From an uncultured Coriobacteriales bacterium (GTDB lineage: Bacteria > Actinomycetota > Coriobacteriia > Coriobacteriales > QAMH01), in contig CAKUES010000003.1 in assembly GCA_934646835.1 (NCBI GenBank), positions 62,001 to 126,000 of the forward strand: 64,000 nt of DNA, in the 5' to 3' direction. Of the stretch, positions 18,100 to 25,011 are shown in pieces. The position numbers and the translations under genes are program-made. The stretch's first letter is position 1; each line of letters opens with the position of its first letter. Under the pieces are notes generated by a model. That model did no database searches. It saw only the letters and a list, made by a program, of their open reading frames with translations, and was not told where the DNA came from.

Positions 18100-19628
18100 T
18101 GAAGGAGCTTGAAGAGGTCCTCAAGGATTGGGAGGCCGTCATCGGCCTGGAGATCCACGCCGAGCTGACCACGCTCAACACCAAGATGTTCTGCGACTGC
18201 CCCATCGAGTTTGGCGCAGACCCCAACACCCATACCTGCCCGGTTTGCCTGGGTCTCCCCGGTGCGCTGCCCGTCCCCAACAAGGCGGCTATCGAGAGCA
18301 TCGTTCTCGCTGGTCTCGCAACCAACTGCGACATCGAGAAGCGCACCATGTTCTACCGCAAGGGTTACTTCTACCCTGACATGGCCAAGAATTTCCAGAC
18401 CACCCAGGGCCCCAAGGCCTTCTGCATGCGCGGCCACCTCGACCTCGAGGTCTCCGGTAACGCTGCCAAGGAGCGCATCGACGTCGAGAAGGATGCCGAC
18501 GGCTCCTATGTGGCCCACATCGGCATCACCCGCATCCACATGGAGGAGGATGCCGGCAAGATGGTCCACGTCGGTGGTGCAGAGGGCCGCATCGACGGCG
18601 CGACGCACTCCCATGTCGACTACAACCGCGCTGGCACGCCGCTGATCGAGCTCGTTACGGAACCCGAGCTGCGTACCCCTGAGGAGGCACGCCTCTTCAT
18701 GCAGAAGCTGCGCCAGATTTACCTCGCCATCGGCATCTCCGACTGCTCGATGGAGGAGGGTTCCATGCGCTGCGACGGCAACGTGTCCCTGCGTCGCCGC
18801 GGTGAGACCGGCTTTGGCGTCAAGACGGAGCTCAAGAACATGAACTCCTTCAAGAACCTGCACGACGGTCTTGCCTATGAGATCCGCCGTCAGGCAGAGG
18901 TGCTGGAAAACGGCGGTGTTATCCGTCAGGAGACCCGTCACTGGGAACCCGGCGCCAAGCGCACCATCGTCATGCGTGTCAAGGAGACCGCAGACGACTA
19001 CCGCATGTTCCCGGATCCCGACCTCGCTCCCTATGATCTGAGCGACGAGTGGATCGAGGGCGTGCGCGCCAAGCTGCCTGAGCTTCCGGACCAGAAGCGC
19101 GACCGCTACATCGCCACTTGGGGTCTTCCCAAGGGCGATGCCGCAGACATCGCCGCCGACATGGAGTTCTCCAAGTTCTTCGAGGCTGCGGCACAGGGGC
19201 TGAGCGACGCGCAGGCCAAGAAGGTCGCCAACCTCGTCCTCAACGACATCAGCGCTTACCGTAACGAGAACGCTGTTGCCATCGAGGATACCAACGCCAC
19301 GCCCGCTGCCGTGGCAGAGCTCGCCAAGCTGCTTGCCGATGACTCCATCAGCTCCAAGGCTGGCAAGGAAGTCCTGGCTGCCGTTCTCGCCGATGGCGTC
19401 GATGTTGCTGAGTATGTCGAGTCCCATGGCATGAAGCAGAGCACCGACACCGGAGCCATCGAGGCTGCGATGGACGAGCTCATGGCTGCCAACATGGACA
19501 AGGTCGAGGCCTACCGTGCTGGCAAGAAGGGTCTGCAGGGCTTCTTCATGGGCCAGATGATGAAGGCTGCCGGCGGCGGCAACCCCAAGGTCATCAGCCA
19601 GATCGTCACCCAGAAGCTGGAGGGCTAG
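18099..19628 (+). CDS. gatB: Asp/Glu-tRNA amidotransferase subunit B
   Basis: 509 aa. The cradle domain phosphorylates the acyl-tRNA and transfers ammonia; the C-terminal YqeY-like domain (from about 365) binds the tRNA. Visible: AVIGLEIHAEL, the zinc-ligand pair CDCP / CPVCLGLPGALPV, MFYRKGYFYPDMAKNFQTTQ, HIGITRIHMEEDAGK, VDYNRAGTPLIELVTEPE and MRCDGNVSLR. The ribosome site GAAGGAGG is inside the gatA end. The presence of GatCAB suggests an indirect route to Gln-tRNA and/or Asn-tRNA. Confidence 0.97.
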   Translation: MKELEEVLKDWEAVIGLEIHAELTTLNTKMFCDCPIEFGADPNTHTCPVCLGLPGALPVPNKAAIESIVLAGLATNCDIEKRTMFYRKGYFYPDMAKNFQTTQGPKAFCMRGHLDLEVSGNAAKERIDVEKDADGSYVAHIGITRIHMEEDAGKMVHVGGAEGRIDGATHSHVDYNRAGTPLIELVTEPELRTPEEARLFMQKLRQIYLAIGISDCSMEEGSMRCDGNVSLRRRGETGFGVKTELKNMNSFKNLHDGLAYEIRRQAEVLENGGVIRQETRHWEPGAKRTIVMRVKETADDYRMFPDPDLAPYDLSDEWIEGVRAKLPELPDQKRDRYIATWGLPKGDAADIAADMEFSKFFEAAAQGLSDAQAKKVANLVLNDISAYRNENAVAIEDTNATPAAVAELAKLLADDSISSKAGKEVLAAVLADGVDVAEYVESHGMKQSTDTGAIEAAMDELMAANMDKVEAYRAGKKGLQGFFMGQMMKAAGGGNPKVISQIVTQKLEG

Positions 19629-19645
19629 CTATCACGCTTTCCGGT

Positions 19646-20542
19646 TTGCATAGTTGCAATCTGTGTCCCCGCTCCTGCAAAGTCGACCGACTTGCGGGAG
19701 CGGTTGGCGTCTGCACCCAAAACGCGACGGTGCGCCTTGCGCGTGCGGCCCTGCATATGTGGGAGGAGCCGCCTATCAGCGGTGAGTCTGGCAGCGGCAC
19801 GGTGTTCTTCTCTGGTTGCGCGCTGCACTGCGTCTACTGCCAAAACGCGGATATCTCCAACGGCAAGATCGGCCGCGAGGTGAGCATTGAGCGCCTGGCG
19901 GAGATCTTCCTCGAGCAGCAGGGGAGGGGTGCCAACAACATCAACCTCGTCACCCCAACTCACTTTGCTCCGCAGATTGTAGAGGCGATCAAGATCGCGC
20001 GCACCAAGGGGCTTGAGCTGCCGATTGTGTGCAATACCAGCGGGTATGAGGGAGCAGAGGCCCTTGCGGTATTCGACGGGTACGTTGACATCTACTTGGT
20101 TGACTTCAAGTACGCGTCTGCAGAGCTTGCCGCACGCTATTCGAAGGCTGCCGATTATCCACGGGTCGCCAGTGCAGCGCTTGACGAGATGTACCGGCAA
20201 GTAGGTCCTTATTGGGAAGACGACCAGACGGGTCTTGCCAAGAGGGGAGTGGTCGTCAGGCATCTGCTGTTGCCGGACTGCCTCGATGACTCCTTTGCCG
20301 TGATGCGCGTCCTTGCGCGCAAGCCCTATATCAACGACATCATCGTCAGTCTGATGAGCCAGTACACTCCCATGCCTGGCATTGCCGATAGCTATCCTGA
20401 GCTTTCCGGCACGGTGGATCCTGACGACTACGACTGCCTCATCGATTATGCCCTTGATCTAGGGATTGAGAATTCGTTTTGCCAAGAAGGTAGTGCTGCA
20501 TCCGAGTCCTTCATCCCCGCCTTCGACTACGAGGGTGTCTAG
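19646..20542 (+). CDS. Radical SAM protein, PflX/PflA-like (COG1313)
   Basis: 298 aa. The N-terminus has a CNLCPRSC cysteine cluster and a conserved GVCTQN. The radical-SAM CxxxCxxC is in SGCALHCVYCQN at about residues 57-68, where it binds the 4Fe-4S cluster. ISNGKIGREVS and the barrel segments INLVTPTHF and DIYLVDFKY follow, as in COG1313 proteins, whose substrate is unknown (they resemble pyruvate-formate-lyase activases). The start is TTG 19646, giving MHSCNLCPRSC; the nearest good ribosome site (GGAGGG inside the gatB end) is 21 nt away, so the start is uncertain. It is 17 nt after gatB and may be read through from it. Confidence 0.85.
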   Translation: MHSCNLCPRSCKVDRLAGAVGVCTQNATVRLARAALHMWEEPPISGESGSGTVFFSGCALHCVYCQNADISNGKIGREVSIERLAEIFLEQQGRGANNINLVTPTHFAPQIVEAIKIARTKGLELPIVCNTSGYEGAEALAVFDGYVDIYLVDFKYASAELAARYSKAADYPRVASAALDEMYRQVGPYWEDDQTGLAKRGVVVRHLLLPDCLDDSFAVMRVLARKPYINDIIVSLMSQYTPMPGIADSYPELSGTVDPDDYDCLIDYALDLGIENSFCQEGSAASESFIPAFDYEGV

Positions 20543-20560
20543 GGCGATGCATGAATCCGT

Positions 20561-20583
20561 AGGGGTCGAATACATTCGATCCC
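20561..20583. repeat. Small GGGTCGAAT-type palindrome
   Basis: GGGTCGAAT and ATTCGATCC form a hairpin preceded by CGTAG. A related sequence is at 52321-52342. Confidence 0.6.
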
Positions 20584-20641
20584 AAGCGTCGTTATAAAGG
20601 TAACGCAGTCCGCCAAGGTAGTTGATAATCAACAGCCCGTA

Positions 20642-20664
20642 GGGGAGGGACCCTGTCCCTCCCC
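20642..20664. repeat. GGGGAGGGA hairpin, solo copy
   Basis: GGGGAGGGAC-CCT-GTCCCTCCCC, flanked by GTA and ATA as in the other copies. Confidence 0.85.
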
Positions 20665-20706
20665 ATATGCCGCTCACCAATCTACGAATTCCAACTCATC
20701 CAAACG

Positions 20707-20750
20707 CAAAAAGAAAGGGGGACCGGTATCTTAGCCCCCCCTTCTTTTTG
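20707..20750. terminator. Terminator of lexA (bidirectional form)
   Basis: AAAAAGAAAGGGGG pairs with CCCCCCTTCTTTTT. On the minus strand this puts a T-run just after the lexA stop; on the plus strand it can end the radical-SAM transcript. Confidence 0.85.
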
Positions 20751-20784
20751 CATGCGCTTATACGATACCGTCTGGCTGCGAACC

Positions 20785-21435
20785 TTATTGGATGCTCCTG
20801 AACAGGCCGGTTACCACGCCCAGGATCTTTGCGTCCCTTGTGAAGATGGGCTCGAGCGCCGGGTTTTGCGGCTGGAGCCTGATGCAGTCCTTCTCCTGGT
20901 AGAAGGTCTTGACCGTCGCGCCCTCGTCGATCATGGCGACGACGATTTCCCCGTTGTGTGCGTTGGCGGTCTCTCGCACGATGACGATATCGCCGTCAAA
21001 GATGCCAACGTCGATCATCGAGTTGCCCTTTACGGTGAGCAGGAAGGAGTTCTGGTCTCCCACCAGCGCGATGGGGAGCTTGATCTGCTCCTCGATGTTC
21101 TGCTCCGCAAGGATGGGGGAACCGGCTGCCACACGCCCAACGAGAGGCAGCGTTGCGATATCCCTGTCCTCAGACGTGGACGCAGCGGACTTGCTGATCG
21201 CCTTTTCTGGTTCGCCCTTCTCCGTGATGCTCATGGAACGGGATTTTGAGCCCTGACGCTTGATATAGCCCTTGTCCTCGAGGACCTTGAGGTGAACGTG
21301 GACGGAGGAAGGGGAGGATAGGCCGATTTCCTCTCCAATCTCTCGCACGCTAGGTGGCAGGTGACGCTCTTCAATACAAACGCGAATGTACTCGAGGATC
21401 TGCTTCTGTCGTGAGTTTAGATCTTCATATGCCAT
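20785..21435 (-). CDS. lexA: SOS repressor LexA
   Basis: 216 aa. N-terminal winged HTH (LNSRQKQILEYI, VREIGEEIGLSSPSSVHVHL), a linker, then the S24 self-cleaving domain: Ala-Gly cleavage site in VGRVAAGSPILAEQ, nucleophile Ser in GNSMIDVGIFDGD and Lys in GATVKTF. RecA-stimulated autocleavage relieves repression. The start is ATG 21435 with AAAGGAG 6 nt upstream; the longer in-frame ATG at 21495 would run through LexA box 2 and is rejected. Four LexA-like boxes upstream indicate autoregulation shared with the divergent small gene. Confidence 0.97.
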   Translation of the reverse strand: MAYEDLNSRQKQILEYIRVCIEERHLPPSVREIGEEIGLSSPSSVHVHLKVLEDKGYIKRQGSKSRSMSITEKGEPEKAISKSAASTSEDRDIATLPLVGRVAAGSPILAEQNIEEQIKLPIALVGDQNSFLLTVKGNSMIDVGIFDGDIVIVRETANAHNGEIVVAMIDEGATVKTFYQEKDCIRLQPQNPALEPIFTRDAKILGVVTGLFRSIQ

Positions 21436-21461
21436 CCGTGTCTCCTTTCGCTGTTTCTTGG

Positions 21462-21473
21462 GAACGATTGTAC
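21462..21473. promoter_or_regulatory. LexA box 1 (weak)
   Basis: GAACGATTGTAC is an imperfect match to the CGAAC-N4-GTTCG operator, in the lexA leader. Confidence 0.5.
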
Positions 21474-21492
21474 GACACATTCCAAAAGATTT

Positions 21493-21506
21493 CAAACAAA
21501 TGTTCG
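21493..21506. promoter_or_regulatory. LexA box 2
   Basis: CAAACAAATGTTCG has one half-site matching the operator exactly and one base changed in the other. Confidence 0.65.
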
Positions 21507-21520
21507 AAACTCTCTTGTCT

Positions 21521-21534
21521 CGAACGAATGTTCA
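21521..21534. promoter_or_regulatory. LexA box 3
   Basis: CGAACGAATGTTCA is one base off a perfect CGAAC-N4-GTTCG. It lies just downstream of the predicted lexA -10. Confidence 0.85.
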
Positions 21535-21537
21535 TGT

Positions 21538-21543
21538 ATTATA
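21538..21543 (-). promoter_or_regulatory. lexA -10 box
   Basis: Reads TATAAT on the minus strand, between LexA boxes 3 and 4, about 103 bp from the lexA start codon. No clear -35 is seen. Confidence 0.55.
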
Positions 21544-21550
21544 TCGGTAT

Positions 21551-21564
21551 CGAACAGTTGTTCT
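21551..21564. promoter_or_regulatory. LexA box 4
   Basis: CGAACAGTTGTTCT, one base off a perfect operator, lies 28 bp upstream of a TATAAC (21592-21597) that may serve the divergent small gene. Confidence 0.85.
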
Positions 21565-21632
21565 TGTGATTTTTGCGTCAGCGGCAACTCTTATAACTAG
21601 GGCACGCTTACACACGATGAAGGGATAGCAAA

Positions 21633-21917
21633 ATGGCAAGCGCATACATGACCAACGGAACGTCGGCACTCAAGTCCCAGCGCATGGAACAAGGATCTAA
21701 TGTGGTCCGCTTCTCCAAGACAGCTGTGTCTGTCTCTCAGGGCGCTCACTCTGTAGCCGTCAAGTCCTTGTTTGGCGCCTTTGCAGAGCCGCGTTCCTAT
21801 GAGGGCTACTCTCTTGATACTGGCGCCACCAAGAAGGACAGGTTCAAGACTGCCATGGCTGCCTTTATCCCTGCTACCCTTACACTGCTCGCTATTATCG
21901 CTCCGGCTATTTTCTAA
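21633..21917 (+). CDS. Small tail-anchored membrane protein, probably SOS-regulated
   Basis: 94 aa; I recognise no family. Residues 1-70 are hydrophilic and Ser/Ala-rich (VRFSKTAVSVSQGAHSVAV in the middle, KKDRFK just before the membrane). Residues 73-94 are a hydrophobic helix (AAFIPATLTLLAIIAPAIF) that ends the protein, so it should be tail-anchored with the N-terminus in the cytosol. There is no LysM domain. The start ATG 21633 has GAAGGG upstream. It is divergent from lexA and shares the region holding four LexA-like boxes. By position it is analogous to yneA (Bacillus) and divS/chiZ (other actinobacteria), SOS inhibitors of cell division. That function is inference. Confidence 0.7.
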   Translation: MASAYMTNGTSALKSQRMEQGSNVVRFSKTAVSVSQGAHSVAVKSLFGAFAEPRSYEGYSLDTGATKKDRFKTAMAAFIPATLTLLAIIAPAIF

Positions 21918-22036
21918 ACAGGGAGCATCTAGCTTTGCTCCCTGTTTGCTAGACTTTACAGCGCCTGTTTCTGAGCTTTGTTCTAGCTCATTGGAGACTG
22001 GCTCATTCCTGTTCTTTCTGGCAAGTTAGGAGCTCC

Positions 22037-22486
22037 ATGCTCTGTCCAAAATGCGGTAACACCGAGTCCAAAGTTGTCGACTCTCGCTCGTCTGACGACG
22101 GTTCGAGCATTCGCAGGAGGCGTGAGTGCCTCGCATGCGGCGCGCGCTTCACTACCTATGAGCGTCGCGAGGAGTCTCCGCTCATGATTCAGAAGAAGGA
22201 CGGCACGGTGGAGCCGTTCGACTCCCAAAAGCTTCTCAGAAGCCTCTTCACGGCGACGGTAAAGCGCAATATCCCCGTGAGTGATCTCGAGCAGCTTGTG
22301 GCAGAGGTAGAGCATGAGCTGAGAGATCGCCACAAGAGCGATGTTCCCTCGCATGTCCTTGGCGACCAGGTCCTTCTACACCTTAAAGATCTTGATGCTG
22401 TTGCCTATATCCGCTTTGCGTCTGTGTACAAGGACTTCAAGGACCTCTCGGAGTTCAACGCGGAGCTCGAGAAGTTCAATATCTAA
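22037..22486 (+). CDS. nrdR: Ribonucleotide-reductase repressor NrdR
   Basis: 149 aa, the usual length. It has an N-terminal zinc ribbon (MLCPKCG with CLACGARF, residues 3-34) that binds NrdR boxes, then an ATP-cone (about 49-139; PLMIQKKDGTVEPFD) that senses dATP/ATP. The start ATG 22037 follows AGGAG. It sits between the lexA region and dut, so three functions tied to dNTP supply and DNA damage adjoin. No NrdR box is evident in the neighbourhood. Confidence 0.96.
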   Translation: MLCPKCGNTESKVVDSRSSDDGSSIRRRRECLACGARFTTYERREESPLMIQKKDGTVEPFDSQKLLRSLFTATVKRNIPVSDLEQLVAEVEHELRDRHKSDVPSHVLGDQVLLHLKDLDAVAYIRFASVYKDFKDLSEFNAELEKFNI

Positions 22487-22666
22487 GTTTGCTGCGTTGG
22501 CGACCGTGTTGGGCACGTTGTGAGCGTCCGACGGTTGTCATAGCTGTGTCAGTTTTTGTTTGAGGCTGCTTTTCACGTGTCGGGTTTGCGCGCTTGCTTG
22601 TTGACGCATGCGCTATGTCGTTTCTCTGTAAGCATTGTTTTCCCGTGTACCTGCAAAGGGGTTCTG

Positions 22667-23110
22667 ATGGTTGATCGTATTGATATGAAGATCAAGGTTC
22701 TTGATAATGGTATTTCCAAGCCTTGTTATGCAAAGTCTGGAGATGCCGGTCTTGATCTGCGTTCGACGATCGACGCTGTCATCGAGCCTGGTTGCCGCGT
22801 TCTGATTCCCACGGGTGTGTCAGTTGCCATTCCGGAGGGCTATGCTGGCTTTGTGCAGCCTCGCAGCGGTTTGGCGCTTAAGCATGGTTTGACGATAGTC
22901 AACACGCCCGGACTTATCGACAGCGGCTACAGGGGTGAGCTCGGTGTTATCGCCCTCAATACGGACAAGAGCGATTCCTTCGTCGTGAATCGCGGCGATC
23001 GTATTGCCCAGCTTGTTGTCCAGGCGGTTCCTGTTGTGAATCTCATCGAAGTCGAAGAACTCGACGAGACCGAGCGTGGTGGCACTGGTTTTGGTTCTTC
23101 GGGCCTGTAG
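22667..23110 (+). CDS. dut: dUTP diphosphatase
   Basis: 147 aa trimeric dUTPase that removes dUTP and makes dUMP for thymidylate synthesis. All five motifs are seen: GDAGLDLRS (1), PRSGLALKHG (2), GLIDSGYRGE (3), RGDRIAQLVV (4) and the C-terminal arm RGGTGFGSSG (5). The start ATG 22667 has AAAGGGG 5 nt upstream; ATG 22685 is a less likely alternative. Base composition is somewhat more AT-rich than the surrounding operons. Confidence 0.95.
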   Translation: MVDRIDMKIKVLDNGISKPCYAKSGDAGLDLRSTIDAVIEPGCRVLIPTGVSVAIPEGYAGFVQPRSGLALKHGLTIVNTPGLIDSGYRGELGVIALNTDKSDSFVVNRGDRIAQLVVQAVPVVNLIEVEELDETERGGTGFGSSGL

Positions 23111-23240
23111 ATATAAATGCGTGTTGCAGGTGCAAGCTAACCTATATGCACCTTATTAGTGCCCTCTCAGCACTCCCCTTCAATAAATTTTCAATAATCA
23201 CTGATAATGTATGTTATGGGAACCTGGCTATTATGGCCAT

Positions 23241-23275
23241 GTGATGTGATGTGATGGTCGAGTGATGTGCATGTG
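23241..23275. repeat. Short tandem repeats (GTGAT and ATGTGC units)
   Basis: Three GTGAT units at 23241-23255 are followed by partial ATGTGC repeats. They lie in the 453-bp gap 23111-23563, which is AT-rich and holds no gene that I can support. Confidence 0.7.
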
Positions 23276-23440
23276 CATGTGTCACGACGTACACGGCAGA
23301 ATGTGGCAGGCGCAGAGCCAAAGAATCTAACCACAGCATGCCGTAGAGTCGTGTGCAACGTGTGCCAGCACAAGCCAGCGCAAACCCTCAAATAGCTCAC
23401 AATCCGACAGAACACATAACCTTTATGACACGATTGGGAC

Positions 23441-23476
23441 ATGTGTCCCAAAATGACCCCCTTATTTGGGACACAT
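23441..23476. repeat. Hairpin upstream of the secreted-protein gene
   Basis: 12-bp perfect stem ATGTGTCCCAAA / TTTGGGACACAT with a 12-nt loop. The sequence just before it (GGGACATGTGTCCC) is also a palindrome. Confidence 0.75.
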
Positions 23477-23495
23477 GGGGCTTCCCTTCCGCAAA

Positions 23496-23504
23496 CCCCC
23501 CCCC
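23496..23504 (+). promoter_or_regulatory. C9 homopolymer next to a TATAGA -10-like box
   Basis: Nine C residues are directly followed by TATAGA (23505-23510), about 54 nt before the start codon of the secreted-protein gene. In other bacteria a slippery tract in a promoter spacer can switch expression. No good -35 is seen, so this is tentative. Confidence 0.4.
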
Positions 23505-23563
23505 TATAGAATGGCGGCGGGATGTGGATATTCCCATAACAGCCCAGATGAGGAGGTCCGATC

Positions 23564-24642
23564 ATGAAGAAGAGATATGCGGCTATGGCAACAGGCGTCG
23601 CGGCGACTGCAGCATTTGCGCTTGCATTTGGCGGCACTGCCTTCGCTACCGACTACAAGTACTCCCAGGAGTTCGACACCCGGAGCGGCAATATCAAGGT
23701 CGAGGCTGACGGCAGTATCTTTCAGACCGGAGGCATGATTGGAGCCGTCCCCCTCAATGCCGACGGAAGCGCTTCGACTATTCATTGTCGTGTGACGGTC
23801 CCTGCTGGCTCAAAGCTTGAAGAGGACCAACTTGGTTTCACCGTTTCGACTAATAATGACGTCAGGTATTTGAAGCAAAGCTGGGACAGAGTTGGTGACG
23901 GTGTTTACGAAGGCTCGATGACTACTGACAAATGTGGCAACTATGGTCTGTACATTCCGATTTCCGAGGGCTTCTGGGACCATATTTTAACCTTCAATTA
24001 CACTCCCGCTCTCCCGATCAAGATGAAGATCACCTCTTATCACGACAAGATTATCTTCGATCCGTCCAAGCTCGAGACGAACAAGAACGGCTACTGGACA
24101 GTCATCGTTGCCAACGGCGAGATGTATACCCTCAGGTATCCCAAAGTTCAGCAGCTCACCAAGCTGGAGGCAGGCAAGAAGTACAATATCCTCCTGAGCG
24201 GTGCCATGGAGAACGAAAAGGGCAACTTGAGCACAGGTTATGCAAAGACACAGGTTATGCAAAGACCTTTAGCGTCCCCATGGGTCCCAAAACCAAGCCG
24301 ACCATCAAGTCCGTCAAGATCACCAAGGTCAAGGTGAAGAAGTACTTCAACTACCAGGAGTGGATGTACAAGTACAAGACCCGCTACACCTTCAAGGTCA
24401 CGCTCGGCAAGAAGGCCTCCAAGACCAAGGGCGCCTACATCCAGATCAAGGGCACCAACGGCCTGCTCAACGCCTACCGCACCCTCAAGGGCACGGGCAA
24501 GACCTTCAGCTCCACCATCGAGATGGACGCCCCCGTCAGCTACAAGGGCGGCAAGGTCAAGTTCACCGCCATGACCTATAGCGACAACACCTACGGCGCC
24601 TACAGCCCCGAGTCCAAGGCCAAGACCGTCAAGATCAAGTAA
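23564..24642 (+). pseudogene. Secreted protein with Lys-rich beta-domain, frameshifted by a 17-bp duplication
   Basis: A signal peptide (MKKRYAAMATGVAATAAFA, cut near AFA-TDYKY) starts at ATG 23564 after GAGGAGG. Frame one runs through a beta-rich domain to about 24266, then meets a tandem duplication of ACAGGTTATGCAAAGAC (24233-24249 and 24250-24266). As written it ends out of frame at 24337. Removing one unit joins STGYAKT to FSVPMGPKTKP and restores one frame to TAA 24642, a 353-aa protein with a Lys/Thr-rich C-terminal domain (KVTLGKKASKTKGAYIQI) of the Ig/fibronectin-like kind common in surface proteins. The C-terminal part is clearly more GC-rich than the N-terminal part. Function unknown. 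Confidence 0.85.
24233..24266 (+). repeat. 17-bp perfect tandem duplication
   Basis: Two adjacent identical copies of ACAGGTTATGCAAAGAC. A 17-nt insertion shifts the reading frame of the secreted-protein gene. Confidence 0.97.
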
Positions 24643-24665
24643 CACCCACGCCTCTTCCCGGGCTT

Positions 24666-24709
24666 GCGAGGGGTCCTCGGCGCCGATGCCGCAGGGCCCC
24701 TCGCTTTTT
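24666..24709 (+). terminator. Terminator of the secreted-protein gene
   Basis: Stem GCGAGGGGTCCT / AGGGCCCCTCGC (one G:T) followed by TTTTT, 24 nt after the TAA. Confidence 0.92.
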
Positions 24710-24757
24710 GCTGCGGGATGCGGGTGACTGACGCAGGGCGTTTCGGTTCTGGCAGCG

Positions 24758-24784
24758 TGGCGCCGACTGCGTCTGGCGCCTACG
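24758..24784. repeat. GGCGCC-type small palindrome
   Basis: TGGCGCC-GACTGCGTCT-GGCGCCTACG. Related copies are at 24837-24863, 37684-37710 and 52398-52424. The gap 24643-25011 otherwise holds only these repeats and one GGGGAGGGA hairpin (24925-24947). Confidence 0.8.
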
Positions 24785-24836
24785 AGCTGTCGCAACTCAA
24801 TGGTGCTAACGCGGGGTGTTGCGCCCCCCAGCAACA

Positions 24837-24863
24837 TGGCGTCGACTCCGTCTGGCGCCTACG
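24837..24863. repeat. GGCGCC-type small palindrome, second copy
   Basis: Same layout as the copy at 24758 with one changed base in the left half (GGCGTC). Confidence 0.75.
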
Positions 24864-24924
24864 TACGGGTTGTCGCAACATATTGGCGCTTGCGCGAGGG
24901 GTCGCCGTGAGAGGCAAAATGCTT

Positions 24925-24947
24925 GGGGAGGGACAGGGTCCCTCTCC
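24925..24947. repeat. GGGGAGGGA hairpin, solo copy
   Basis: GGGGAGGGAC-AGG-GTCCCTCTCC, one mismatch in the stem, followed by TACG. Confidence 0.8.
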
Positions 24948-25011
24948 TACGCGCTTGCAGGGTCCGTTGCTTGCGTATGTCGTGTATGTAGCGAGCGATT
25001 GCGAGTTCGAC

